64,000 bases of DNA, from contig NZ_BMQA01000006.1 in assembly GCF_014647875.1 (NCBI RefSeq), forward strand, positions 1-64,000, in the 5' to 3' direction. Below are positions 49,448-62,103 of this stretch, in pieces (positions within the stretch are counted from its first letter, which is position 1; each line of letters starts with the position of its first letter). The translations under genes and the position numbers were made by a program. The notes under the pieces were generated by a model, which saw only the letters and a list, made by a program, of their open reading frames with translations, made no database searches and was not told where the DNA came from. The DNA is from Streptomyces brasiliensis (GTDB lineage: Bacteria; Actinomycetota; Actinomycetes; Streptomycetales; Streptomycetaceae).

Positions 49448-50821
49448 TTGCCGGCCGCCGCTGCTGTCCCCCGCCCCGTGAAGACCCCTCAGGCACCCCA
49501 GGCCCCGCAGGTCACCGTGACCGACCCGGCCCTCGTGAAGCGCGCCGTGAAGGCCGCCGCGCTGGGCAACGCGATGGAATGGTTCGGCTTCGGCGTCTAC
49601 AGCTACCTCGCCGTGACACTGGGCAAGGTCTTCTTCCCGTCCGGCAACCCGACCGCGCAGCTGCTGTCCACGTTCGGTGCCTTCGCGGCGGCGTTCCTGG
49701 TCCGGCCACTGGGCGGCATGATCTTCGGGCCGCTGGGCGACCGCGTGGGCCGGCAGAAGGTCCTCGCGCTCACCATGATCATGATGGCCGCGGGCACGTT
49801 CGCGATCGGCTTGATCCCGTCGTACGCGACGATCGGCGTCGGGGCGCCGCTGCTGCTGCTCGCCGCACGTCTGGTGCAGGGCTTCTCGACCGGCGGTGAG
49901 TACGCGGGCGCGTCGACCTTCATCGCCGAGTACGCGCCGGACAGGAAGCGCGGCTTCTTCGGCAGCTGGCTGGAGTTCGGCACCCTGGCGGGCTACATCG
50001 GCGGCGCCGGCCTGGTCACGCTGCTGACGGCGCTGCTGTCGTCGGACGGCCTGGTGTCCTGGGGCTGGCGGATCCCGTTCCTGATCGCCGGCCCGACGGG
50101 GATCATCGGCCTGTATCTGCGGATGCGGCTGGAGGAGACCCCGGCGTTCGTGGCGGAGGCCGAGAAGGCGGAGTCGAACCGGCCCAAGGTCCCGCTGCGC
50201 GAGATGGTCGCGGGCCAGTGGAGGGCCCTCCTGCTGTGCGTGGCCCTGGTCCTGGTCTTCGACGTCACCGACCACATGCTGCTGTCGTACATGCCCAGCT
50301 ATCTCACCGGTGAGCTGAAGTACGACGAGACGCACGGCCTGCTCGTCGTCCTCGGCGTGATGGTGCTGATGATGATCGTGCAGCCGTTCGCCGGTGCCCT
50401 GACGGACCGGATCGGCCGCCGCCCGGTGATCGCGGCGGGCTGCGCGGGTTTCCTGTTCCTGTCCGTCCCCGCCGTGCTGCTGATCCGCCAGGGCAGCCTG
50501 CTCGCCGTCGCCCTCGGCATGGGCGCCCTCGGCCTGCTGCTGGTCTGCTTCACGGCGGCGATGCCCGCGGCACTGCCGGCCCTGTTCCCGACCAGGGTCC
50601 GCTACGGCTCCCTGTCGATCGGTTTCAACGTCTCGGTGTCCCTGTTCGGCGGCACGACTCCCCTGGTGGTCACGGCCCTGATCGGCACCACCGGCGACCT
50701 GATGATGCCCGCCTACTACATGATGGCGGCAGCCGTGATCGGCGGCTTCGCGGTGTGGCGCATGGCGGAGTCGGCGGGCCGCCCGCTGCCGGGCTCGGCG
50801 ACTTCTGTGGAGCGGATCTGA
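49448..50821 (+). CDS. MFS transporter, metabolite:H+ symporter (ProP/MHS) type
   Basis: A 457-residue 12-helix permease. It has ALGNAMEWFGFGVYSYLA in helix 1, the loop 2-3 motif GPLGDRVGRQKVL, QGFSTGGEYAGASTFIAEYAP in helix 4, and the matching DRIGRRPV in the second half: the pattern of proline/betaine (ProP) and related proton symporters. It imports a compatible solute or small organic acid. Start uncertain: TTG at 49448 with AAAGGTGAG upstream is used; GTG at 49478 is an alternative. Confidence 0.87.
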   Translation: MPAAAAVPRPVKTPQAPQAPQVTVTDPALVKRAVKAAALGNAMEWFGFGVYSYLAVTLGKVFFPSGNPTAQLLSTFGAFAAAFLVRPLGGMIFGPLGDRVGRQKVLALTMIMMAAGTFAIGLIPSYATIGVGAPLLLLAARLVQGFSTGGEYAGASTFIAEYAPDRKRGFFGSWLEFGTLAGYIGGAGLVTLLTALLSSDGLVSWGWRIPFLIAGPTGIIGLYLRMRLEETPAFVAEAEKAESNRPKVPLREMVAGQWRALLLCVALVLVFDVTDHMLLSYMPSYLTGELKYDETHGLLVVLGVMVLMMIVQPFAGALTDRIGRRPVIAAGCAGFLFLSVPAVLLIRQGSLLAVALGMGALGLLLVCFTAAMPAALPALFPTRVRYGSLSIGFNVSVSLFGGTTPLVVTALIGTTGDLMMPAYYMMAAAVIGGFAVWRMAESAGRPLPGSATSVERI

Positions 50822-50975
50822 GCGAACCCTCGTCGCGGCAGGTGATCCGTGCGGGCCCGGTCGCGCGGATACCGGCGTGGCTCGTGAGCGACCGGGGGAC
50901 ACTGGCGATGGCCGGCCTCCGCCGACGGCGGAATCGGGGTACTCGACCAGTGGGACACGGAAAGGCATGGGCGCA

Positions 50976-51647
50976 ATGAGCGGCTCGCAGCTCTGGGACG
51001 ACGTCGACTTCTACTTCACCACGCACCTCTCGCCCGACGACGAGGCGTTGCAGGCCTGCCTGCGCGACAGCGAGGCCGCCGGGCTGCCGCACGTCAACGT
51101 CACGGCGAACCAAGGCAAGTTCCTGCAGCTGCTGGCCCAGATCCAGGACGCCCGGCACATCCTGGAGATCGGCACGCTCGGCGGCTACAGCACGATCTGG
51201 CTGGGCCGCGCGCTGCCGGCCGACGGCCGGCTGATCTCGCTCGAGTACAGCGCCAAGCACGCCGAGATCGCCACCCGCAACATCGCCCGCGCCGGGCTGG
51301 ACAAGGTCGTCGAGGTGCGGGTGGGCCCGGCCCTGGAGTCGCTGCCCAAGCTGGCCGACGAGAACCCGGCCCCGTTCGACCTGGTCTTCGTCGACGCCGA
51401 CAAGGCCAACAACCCGCACTACCTGGAGTGGGCGCTCCGGCTCACGCGCGCGGGCAGCCTGATCGTGGTGGACAACGTCGTGCGCGGCGGCCGGGTGGTC
51501 GACTCCGAGAGCATCGAGCCGGACGTGCGCGGCACCCGCGCCGCCATCGAGATGATCGCCACGCACCCGAGGCTGACCGGCACGGCCCTGCAGACGGTGG
51601 GCAGCAAGGGGTACGACGGCTTCGCGCTGGCCCGGGTGCTCGCCTGA
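50976..51647 (+). CDS. O-methyltransferase (caffeoyl-CoA/catechol type)
   Basis: A 223-residue SAM enzyme. Motif I is ILEIGTLGGYSTIWLGRAL, the metal-binding acid site is LVFVDADKANNPHYLEWAL, and IVVDNVVRGGRV supplies a further metal ligand. This is the cation-dependent O-methyltransferase family acting on catechol-like small molecules. GGAAAGG is well placed for the ATG at 50976; an ATG three codons earlier is possible. Confidence 0.9.
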   Translation: MSGSQLWDDVDFYFTTHLSPDDEALQACLRDSEAAGLPHVNVTANQGKFLQLLAQIQDARHILEIGTLGGYSTIWLGRALPADGRLISLEYSAKHAEIATRNIARAGLDKVVEVRVGPALESLPKLADENPAPFDLVFVDADKANNPHYLEWALRLTRAGSLIVVDNVVRGGRVVDSESIEPDVRGTRAAIEMIATHPRLTGTALQTVGSKGYDGFALARVLA

Positions 51648-51663
51648 GGCTCCCCGGTGGGTG

Positions 51664-52056
51664 CTACATCTCGTGGTAGAAGCCGACGTTGACGCTGCGC
51701 GGTTCGCTGCGGTCCACGATGACGACCTCGCCGGAGCCGCCCCGGGGCAGCCGTACGCTGCCGCCGTAGGCGAGGGCCTGGGCGTACTCCCCGACCGTCA
51801 GCCGGACCTCGGAGGACGGCTCGGCCTGGGAGCCGCGCAGCCAGGTCACCTGCCACACGTGGTCGGGCCCGCACAGGAACTCCAGGTGGACACGGGAGAC
51901 GAACAGCCAGTCGTCGGGTGTCACGAGACGGCACACGGCCCGGTCCCGGCCGACCCGCAGCACGGCGCCGGGCTCGCTGGGCGCGTCGGCCATGAGCATG
52001 CCGGCCGTGGCACCCGCGTCCGCCCCGGAGACGGTGGCCATGGTGAGTTCGAGCAC
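51664..52056 (-). CDS. FHA-like domain protein
   Basis: A 130-residue protein. The middle reads VLRVGRDRAVCRLVTPDDWL then FVSRVHLEFLC, the G-R...S-R-x-H pattern of phosphothreonine-binding FHA domains, followed by WQVTWLRGS and YGGSVRLPRGGSGEVVIVD strands. It may bind phosphorylated proteins in a kinase/phosphatase network; the SpoIIE phosphatase gene is close but not in the same operon. The GTG at 52056 has AGGGGG seven bases upstream. Confidence 0.7.
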   Translation of the reverse strand: MLELTMATVSGADAGATAGMLMADAPSEPGAVLRVGRDRAVCRLVTPDDWLFVSRVHLEFLCGPDHVWQVTWLRGSQAEPSSEVRLTVGEYAQALAYGGSVRLPRGGSGEVVIVDRSEPRSVNVGFYHEM

Positions 52057-52154
52057 GTGCGATCCCCCTGAAACGTCCTGGTGCGGCGGCCGGTTCGGTG
52101 ACCGCCGCCGCATGATAAAACGCCCGGCCGGGTCCCGTCCGGCACAATGGACTC

Positions 52155-52574
52155 ATGACCGAGCGAAAGCCGCCGGGCGTCCCGTTCGAGTCCTGGGCCG
52201 ACAAGCAGATCCGTGACGCACAGAGGCGTGGCGAGTTCGACCGGCTCGCGGGCGCGGGGGAGCCGCTGCCGCCGGGCACCGACACGTCGTACGACGAACT
52301 GTGGTGGGTCAGACGGAAGTTGGTCCGCGAGGGCCTGGCGGTCCTGCCGCCTGCCCTGGCTCTGCGCAAGGAGGCGGAGGACGCGCTCGCGGCGGCCTAC
52401 ACGGCTCCGTCGGAGCGGATCGTGCGGAAGATCATCACCGATGTCAACGTGAAGATCCGCGACATGATGTTCAAGCCCCCGCCCGGGCCCCCGCTGGGGA
52501 AGAAGCCGTACGACGTCGAAGAGGTCGTACGTGAGTGGCGGGAGCGCCGGGCGGACGCGGTCGGGAAGGGCTGA
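52155..52574 (+). CDS. DUF1992 (DNAJC28-like) protein
   Basis: A 139-residue protein with the DUF1992 pattern SWADKQIRDAQRRGEFDRLAGAGEPLP, LWWVRRKLVREGLAVLPPALALRKE and VNVKIRDMM. Eukaryotic members carry a J domain; this bacterial form has only the conserved region. The function is unknown. ATG start; divergent from the FHA-like gene. Confidence 0.85.
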   Translation: MTERKPPGVPFESWADKQIRDAQRRGEFDRLAGAGEPLPPGTDTSYDELWWVRRKLVREGLAVLPPALALRKEAEDALAAAYTAPSERIVRKIITDVNVKIRDMMFKPPPGPPLGKKPYDVEEVVREWRERRADAVGKG

Positions 52575-52617
52575 GAGGCCGCCGGCCTGGGCCCGGTTCG
52601 CGACCGGTGTCGGCACT

Positions 52618-54390
52618 TCAGTCGTCGAAGGCCGGATCACGGGTCGCGTGAGTGCGGGCGAGCAGCAGGGTCACGTCGTCGGACGGGCTTCTGGCCGGCA
52701 GCGTGTCGACGATCGCCGAGCACAGGTCCGCCAGCGGGAGGCCGGGCCGGGCCAGCGCGTTGCGCAGGCGCTCCATCCCGGCGTCGATGTCCTCGTGGCG
52801 GTCCTCGACGAGCCCGTCGCTGTAGAGGGCGATCAGGCTGCCGCCGGGCACCTCCAACTCCGCGGACTCGTACGGCAGCATGCCGAGGCCGAGCGGTGTC
52901 CCGCAGGGGACGTCGGGGAAGGCGACGGTGCCGTCGGGGCCGACGACGGCCGCCGGCGGATGCCCGGCCCGCGCCATCGTGCAGCGCCGCGTCACGGGGT
53001 CGTACACCGCGTAGATGCAGGTGGCGCCCACGGTTGGGACGGAGCCGTCGGCGTCCTCCTCGGCGAGACGGAGGACCGTCCGGTCGAGCTGGGTGAGCAG
53101 TTGGTCCGGCGGCAGGTCCAGGTCGGCGAGGGTGCGTACGGCCGTACGCAGCCGGCCCATGGTCGCCGCGGCGTTGATGCCGTGCCCGACGACGTCGCCG
53201 ACGACCATGGCCACGCGTCCGCGGGGCAGCGGGACGACGTCGAACCAGTCGCCGCCGACCCCGTCCTCGACGTCGGCCGGGAGATAGCGGGCGGCCACGT
53301 CCAGGGCCTTCCCGCCGCTCACCCGGCGCGGCAGCAGGCTGCGCTGGAGCGCCAAGGCCGCGGCGCGCTCGCGGGTGTAGCGCCGGGCGTTGTCCAGACT
53401 CAGCGCGGCCCTGGCGAGCACTTCCTCGGCGAAGAGCAGATCGCCCTCGTCGAACGGCGCCGGGTTGTCGGTCCGCACGAACACCGCCACGCCCATCAGG
53501 ACGCCCCGGGCGTGGACCGGCAGCACCATCAGGGAGTGCATGCCCATGACGCGGATCCGCTCGGCCCGCGCCGGGTCCTCGTCCAGCCAGGTGCCCGGGC
53601 CCGTCTCGAGCACGGGCTGGAGCAGGGGCCGCCCGGAGTTGAGGACCCGGGTGAAGGGCGAGTCGTGGGGTACGTAGACCACCTCGCCGCGGTTCCACAG
53701 GGACTCCGGGGTGCCGGGGTGGACCGAGGCCACACCCGCGCGGCGGAACCTCGGGACGCGTCCGCCCATCGGGCCGAGTCGATCCAGGGGTTCCTCACCG
53801 AGCCGCACCGCCTCCGTGAGATCGACGGTCACGTAGTCGGCGAGCAACGGGACCGCGAACTCGGCCAGTTCCTGTGCCGTGCGCGTGACGTCCAGGGTGG
53901 TGCCGATCCGGGCGCCGGCCTCGCTGACCAGGGCCAGACGGTCCTCCGCCCACCGGCTCTCGGTGAGTTCCATGACCACCAGGCACACGCCCAGCGTCCG
54001 GCCGTCGGCGTCGTCGAGACGGAGGACGGAGGCGGACAGCGCGTGCGCGCGGCGCGCACGGCGGCTCCCGTGCGGCCGGGACACGCGGTACTCGCGGCCG
54101 GTCACGGGTGTGCCGGTCAGCAATACCTGCAGCATGACCGCTTCCAGCGCCTCCGCGTCACCGGCCAGCGCCGCGCCCGCCCGGCGGCCCAGCCGCTGCT
54201 TGGGACGGATCCCGTCGTAGCGCTCCAGGGTGTCGTTGACCCACACGCACCGCAGTGCGGGGTCCCAGACGGCGAGTCCTACGGCGGAGTGCGTGAGCAG
54301 GGATCTCAGCGCCGGTCCTGCGATGTCCACGATGCGCTTCAGGAGGTGCTGTGCCGGGACCGGCGCGCGGTTCAGCGTGTGTGCTGCCAT
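52618..54390 (-). CDS. SpoIIE-family PP2C phosphatase with PAS and GAF domains
   Basis: A 590-residue regulator. A PAS domain is at about 20-140 (VGLAVWDPALRCVWVNDTLERYDGI), a GAF domain at about 145-330 (ARIGTTLDVTRTAQELAEF), then the SpoIIE/RsbU phosphatase at about 365-580 with the metal-binding Asp in VEDGVGGDWFDVVPL, VVGDVVGHGINAAATMGRLR and DDVTLLLAR. It should dephosphorylate an anti-anti-sigma protein in response to a cytosolic signal. Its start overlaps the end of the GMC oxidoreductase by 19 bases, so the two are coupled. Confidence 0.92.
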   Translation of the reverse strand: MAAHTLNRAPVPAQHLLKRIVDIAGPALRSLLTHSAVGLAVWDPALRCVWVNDTLERYDGIRPKQRLGRRAGAALAGDAEALEAVMLQVLLTGTPVTGREYRVSRPHGSRRARRAHALSASVLRLDDADGRTLGVCLVVMELTESRWAEDRLALVSEAGARIGTTLDVTRTAQELAEFAVPLLADYVTVDLTEAVRLGEEPLDRLGPMGGRVPRFRRAGVASVHPGTPESLWNRGEVVYVPHDSPFTRVLNSGRPLLQPVLETGPGTWLDEDPARAERIRVMGMHSLMVLPVHARGVLMGVAVFVRTDNPAPFDEGDLLFAEEVLARAALSLDNARRYTRERAAALALQRSLLPRRVSGGKALDVAARYLPADVEDGVGGDWFDVVPLPRGRVAMVVGDVVGHGINAAATMGRLRTAVRTLADLDLPPDQLLTQLDRTVLRLAEEDADGSVPTVGATCIYAVYDPVTRRCTMARAGHPPAAVVGPDGTVAFPDVPCGTPLGLGMLPYESAELEVPGGSLIALYSDGLVEDRHEDIDAGMERLRNALARPGLPLADLCSAIVDTLPARSPSDDVTLLLARTHATRDPAFDD

Positions 54391-55949
54391 GACGGTGCGC
54401 CTCCGGCGCCGCGGCGGCCCTGTCGCCGGAGCAGCTCCGCCGCGCGTTCGGCGACGGCGTAGACGGTGGCGACGGTGTTGGCCGACGGGATGGAGGGCAG
54501 TACGGAGGCGTCGGCGACGCGGAGTCCGGCGATGCCGCGGACGCGCAGCTCGGCGTCCACGACGGCCTGCGCGTCCTGGCCGATGCGGCAGGTACCGACG
54601 GGATGCATGTACGAGGCCAGGTTCCGCCGCACGTACGCCCGCAGGTCGGCGTCCCCGGTGACGCCCTGCCCCGGCTGCGCCTCGTGGCCGCGCCAGCCCG
54701 CGACGGCGCCTGCCTGTCCGATCTCCCGGGCCAGCCGCAGGCCGGTGACCATCGTGGTCAGATCGCGCTCGTCCGAGAGGTAGTTCGGGTCCACGACGGG
54801 CAGCGCGCCCGGCTCCGTGCTCGCGAGCCGGACGGTACCGCGGCTGCGGGGCCGCATCGGGGAGATCCCGATCGTGTACCCCTGGCCCAGGGCGGGCACC
54901 TCGCCCACGGGCATGTGGCCCGGAGCGTCGATGAACAGCATCTGGAGGTCGGGCCCGTCCAGCCCGTCCCGGGTGCGCACCAGGCCGTGGGCCTCGCCGT
55001 GGTTGTTGGCCCCCGCGGGTACGGGCCGCGCCGCGCCGTAGACGACGTACGCGATCGGGTGGTCGTGCAGGTTCGCCCCCACACCCGGGAGGTTCAGGAC
55101 GGTCTTGACGCCCATCCGGCTCAGGTGTCCCACCGGGCCGATGCCGGAGAGCATCAGCAGCTGCGCGGTCCCGATGCTGCCGGCGGTGAGCACCACCTCG
55201 CCCGAGCAGCCGACGGAGACGATCTCGCCGCCGGTGCTGTACTCGACGCCGACGCAGCGACCGTTCCTGAGGTGCAGTCGGTGCACCAGCGCGTCGGTCA
55301 CGATCGTCAGGTCGGGGCGGTACGGCGCCACCGCGAGGTAGGCGTCAGCGGCGCTCTGCCGCACGCCGCCGACGATGTTCAGATCAGCCCAGCCGAACCC
55401 CTCCTCCAGCCCGCCGCTGATATCGGCCGCACGCCGGTACCCCGTCTGGGCCGCCGCCTCGAGCAGGGCGGCCACGACCGGGTGCGGCGGACTGGCCGGC
55501 CCCACGGTCAGCGGGCCGTCGGTGCCGCGGAGCGTCGGGTCCCGTCCGGGGGCGTTCTCGCTCCGTTTGAAGTACGGCAGCAGGTCGTCGAACCCCCAGC
55601 TCTTCGCGCCCTCGGCCGCCCACGCGTCGTAGCCGGAGCGGTGGCCGCGCGCGAAGGTCATGGCGTTGATCGCGGATCCGCCGCCCAGGACGCGCCCTCG
55701 GGCGAGGGCGACGGTCGTGCCGGTGGCCACCTGCGGGGTGGTGGTGTCGCCCCAGTTCGCGGGCGTCCGCATCAGGGTCGGCCAGGCCTGCGGTGCGGCC
55801 ATGGCGGCCGACTTCTCGGCGCCTCCGGCCTCCAGGAGCAGCACGCGCGCGCTGTCGTCCTCCGACAGGCGGGCGGCGACGACGCTGCCGGCGGTCCCGC
55901 CGCCGACGACGACGTAGTCGTAGCTTTCCGTGGTCGGGTGCATGTTCAT
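54372..55949 (-). CDS. GMC family oxidoreductase (choline dehydrogenase-like)
   Basis: A 525-residue FAD flavoprotein. The dinucleotide-binding motif YDYVVVGGGTAGSVVAARLSED is at the N-terminus. GGSSAINAMTFARGH (GMC signature 1-like GGGSAIN), GSIGTAQLLMLSGIGP (signature 2) and the C-terminal SYMHPVGTCRIGQD with the active-site His are all present. It oxidises a primary alcohol such as choline or an aryl/alkyl alcohol. Start at 55949 (ATG), with GAGGTG upstream; GTG two codons earlier is possible. Divergent from a TetR gene that probably controls it. Confidence 0.92.
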   Translation of the reverse strand: MNMHPTTESYDYVVVGGGTAGSVVAARLSEDDSARVLLLEAGGAEKSAAMAAPQAWPTLMRTPANWGDTTTPQVATGTTVALARGRVLGGGSAINAMTFARGHRSGYDAWAAEGAKSWGFDDLLPYFKRSENAPGRDPTLRGTDGPLTVGPASPPHPVVAALLEAAAQTGYRRAADISGGLEEGFGWADLNIVGGVRQSAADAYLAVAPYRPDLTIVTDALVHRLHLRNGRCVGVEYSTGGEIVSVGCSGEVVLTAGSIGTAQLLMLSGIGPVGHLSRMGVKTVLNLPGVGANLHDHPIAYVVYGAARPVPAGANNHGEAHGLVRTRDGLDGPDLQMLFIDAPGHMPVGEVPALGQGYTIGISPMRPRSRGTVRLASTEPGALPVVDPNYLSDERDLTTMVTGLRLAREIGQAGAVAGWRGHEAQPGQGVTGDADLRAYVRRNLASYMHPVGTCRIGQDAQAVVDAELRVRGIAGLRVADASVLPSIPSANTVATVYAVAERAAELLRRQGRRGAGGAPSWQHTR

Positions 55950-55991
55950 GGTCACCTCGTGCGGGCGTGTGGCGCGTTTCCAGTGATAGCC

Positions 55992-56056
55992 AAATCGCGC
56001 TAACGACGAATACGTTAACCCCGATATGGAAACAACGCCACAAAAATCACGCTAAC
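55992..56056. promoter_or_regulatory. Paired direct repeats, candidate TetR operators
   Basis: AAATCGCGCTAAC at 55992-56004 and AAATCACGCTAAC at 56044-56056 match at 12 of 13 bases and are 52 bases apart (about five helical turns), in the A+T-rich gap between GMC oxidoreductase and TetR genes. An AACG-CGTT inverted pair also lies between them near 56002-56016. Confidence 0.6.
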
Positions 56057-56065
56057 ATCGGAAAC

Positions 56066-56812
56066 ATGGGCAAACCGTCGAATAAGGCCGACGTGACTTA
56101 TACGGCAAAACGGACGGCCCGCCGCGGCACCAGGGAGCGATTGCTGGCTGCTGCCTCGGAGCTGCTGGCGCGCGACGGCCGGGACGCGGTGTCCACGCGT
56201 GCGGTGGCCTCCGCCGCGGGCATGCAACCGCCCACCATCTACCGGCTGTTCGGCGACAAGGAGGGGCTCCTCGACGCGGTCGCGTCCTATGGCTTCCGCA
56301 GCTACCTCGCCGACAAGCACGCGCTCGGCGAGACCGACGACCTCCTGGAGGACCTGCGCCGGGGCTGGGACCTGCATGTGGAGTTCGGTCTGTCGATGCC
56401 GGCCTTCTACACCCTGATGTACGGCGAGGCGCGCGAGAACGGCTCGCCGGCGGGCCGGGAGGCCTTCGGCATGCTCCGGCACCAGATCGCGCGGGTCGGG
56501 GACGCGGGCCGGCTGCGCATGAGCGTCGACCGGGCCAGCCGGCTCATGTACGCGACCGGCATCGGTGTCGTCCTCTCACAGATCGCGCTGCCGCCCGCCG
56601 AACGTGATCCCGAACTCCCGGACGTGGCCCGCGAGTTCGTCCTGCGTGCCATCACGGCCGAGGGCGACGCGGGCCCCGCGACCCCGGCCGGCGTGGCGAA
56701 CCGGGCGGTCGCGCTGCGCGAGGCGCTCGGCAATGGCGAACCGACGGGGCTGACCGCCGGTGAGGGGGCCCTGCTGAGCGAGTGGCTCGACCGGATGGCG
56801 AACGCCGGGTAG
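56066..56812 (+). CDS. TetR family regulator
   Basis: A 248-residue repressor. The DNA-binding domain reads GTRERLLAAASELLARDGRD, VSTRAVASAAGMQPPTIYRLFGDKEGLL. The effector part is of the TetR_C type with YTLMYGEARENGSP. It starts at ATG 56066 and is divergent from the GMC oxidoreductase/SpoIIE pair; the repeats between them are its probable operators. Confidence 0.9.
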   Translation: MGKPSNKADVTYTAKRTARRGTRERLLAAASELLARDGRDAVSTRAVASAAGMQPPTIYRLFGDKEGLLDAVASYGFRSYLADKHALGETDDLLEDLRRGWDLHVEFGLSMPAFYTLMYGEARENGSPAGREAFGMLRHQIARVGDAGRLRMSVDRASRLMYATGIGVVLSQIALPPAERDPELPDVAREFVLRAITAEGDAGPATPAGVANRAVALREALGNGEPTGLTAGEGALLSEWLDRMANAG

Positions 56813-56963
56813 CCCTGGTGCGGTGGCCCCGACCGGCCTGCCCGGCCGATGCGGGTGGTGCGTCTCCGGAATGTCTTGGCGCGGTGTGTCGAATCGGCGG
56901 TGGCCCGTTCGACGCATGGGTGAGCGGGCCGGTGGGCGGCCCGCGCCGAGAAGGCAGGTCGTC

Positions 56964-57593
56964 ATGAGTGGTGAGGTCATCGCACGGCTGGCGGTGTCGC
57001 TGGACGGGTACATCGCCGGGCCCCGGTCGGGACGCGAGTATCCGCTGGGCGTCGGCGGGGAGCGGCTGCACTCGTGGGTGTTCGGGCTGCGCACGTTCCG
57101 GCGGATGCAGGGGCTGGAGGGCGGCACCGGCGGTCCGGACGACGAGCTGATCGCCGAGCACGTCGAACGGCCGGGGGCGGTGGTGATGGGGCACGGCATG
57201 TACGTCACCGGCGAGATCCCGTGGGGCGAGGAACCGCCCTTCCATCTGCCGGTGTTCGTCGTCACCCACCATCCGCGCGAGTCGGTCGTGAAGAAGGGCG
57301 GCACCTCCTACCACTTCGTGACCGAAGGTCCGCAGCGGGCGCTGGAGCTGGCCCGGGAGGCGGCCGGTGAGAGGGACGTGTCGCTCGCGGGCGGCGCCGA
57401 ACTGGTCCAGGAGTTCATCCGCAACGAGTGGCTCGACGAACTGCTCCTGCACGTCGTGCCGGTGCTCCTGTGCGGCGGACGGCGGCTGTTCGACCATCTC
57501 GGGCACGAGCACATCGAGTGGCGCCGGACGCAGGTGCTGGACTCCCCCGAGGTCACGCATATTCGGTTGCGGCGGGTCGACACGCCCGCCTGA
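56964..57593 (+). CDS. Dihydrofolate-reductase-like (RibD_C) family protein
   Basis: A 209-residue protein of the RibD C-terminal/DHFR-like superfamily: IARLAVSLDGYIAGP at the start, VVMGHGMYVTGEI, FVVTHHPRESVVKKGG and LDELLLHVVPVLLCGGRRLFDHL. It probably reduces a pterin or related compound with NADPH; it is not the essential FolA. AAGGCAGG lies upstream of the ATG at 56964. The GNAT gene begins 11 bases after its stop. Confidence 0.88.
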   Translation: MSGEVIARLAVSLDGYIAGPRSGREYPLGVGGERLHSWVFGLRTFRRMQGLEGGTGGPDDELIAEHVERPGAVVMGHGMYVTGEIPWGEEPPFHLPVFVVTHHPRESVVKKGGTSYHFVTEGPQRALELAREAAGERDVSLAGGAELVQEFIRNEWLDELLLHVVPVLLCGGRRLFDHLGHEHIEWRRTQVLDSPEVTHIRLRRVDTPA

Positions 57594-57604
57594 CAATGCT
57601 GTTC

Positions 57605-61370
<3,766 letters not shown>

Positions 61371-61380
61371 CCGAACGCGC

Positions 61381-61713
61381 CTACCCCACTTCTTCCTGGG
61401 CGTGCTTGAGCCTCATCCGCGCGTCCACCCGCTCGGCCGTGGCCACCTCCGCCCAGAAGCGGTGGCCGCTCACGAACACGGCCAGTTCGTGCTCCCGCTG
61501 CCGGAGCTTCTCCACCTCTGCCTGCTCGTCGTCCGTCCACCCCGGCGACGCCGGACGCTCCACCTTGCGCCAGCTCTGGGTGTCACTGAACCCGTCCAGC
61601 GGTTCCACCGACCAGGGAAGCCGCTTCAACAGGGCCGAGAGCTCGGCCCGGACCTGATGCAGCTCCTCCTGACCGGCGAGGAGGTCACTCGGAAAGTCAT
61701 AGGTCTCAGCCAC
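61381..61713 (-). CDS. Hypothetical protein with helical C-terminus
   Basis: A 110-residue protein with a helical N-terminus (LLAGQEELHQVRAELSALLK), a Trp/Pro-rich centre (KVERPASPGWTDDEQAE) and a charged helix (VEKLRQREHELAVFVSGHRF). No family is recognised with confidence. GTG start; converges on the peptidoglycan-binding gene with a 10-base gap. Confidence 0.65.
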   Translation of the reverse strand: MAETYDFPSDLLAGQEELHQVRAELSALLKRLPWSVEPLDGFSDTQSWRKVERPASPGWTDDEQAEVEKLRQREHELAVFVSGHRFWAEVATAERVDARMRLKHAQEEVG

Positions 61714-61861
61714 GCGGCAATGCTACGCCTGTTCGATTTTGAGAGGCGAGTTCGTTCCCGAGGTTCACACGAACGATGAAACGACGGTGACCGGGTCTGC
61801 GGAACACGGGGACGTCACCCGGGGGAGGACGGGAAGAGCGCGCCTGAGGGACACTGGCGCC

Positions 61862-62095
61862 ATGTGCCGGAGCATCAAGACACTTCGTCCGCCCGTATTG
61901 GAAGACGACGCCACGGAGGAGGAGATCAGGGCCGCCGCGTTGCAGTACGTGCGGAAGGTCTCCGGGTTCCGGGCGCCCGCCGCCCACAATCAGGAGGTCT
62001 TCGAGCGCGCGGTCGACGCGGTCGCGCAGGCCACCGCCGAACTGCTCGGCGGGCTGGAGATCCGCGGGCAGGCCGTGCGGAGCTCCGCCGGCTGA
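61862..62095 (+). CDS. DUF2277 family protein
   Basis: A 77-residue protein starting MCRSIKTLRPPVLEDDATEE and containing AALQYVRKVSGFRAPAAHN, the conserved DUF2277 pattern. Function unknown; the N-terminal Met-Cys-Arg-x-Ile-Lys is invariant in the family as I recall. It converges on the DedA gene. Confidence 0.88.
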   Translation: MCRSIKTLRPPVLEDDATEEEIRAAALQYVRKVSGFRAPAAHNQEVFERAVDAVAQATAELLGGLEIRGQAVRSSAG

Positions 62096-62103
62096 CGGCC
62101 TTC

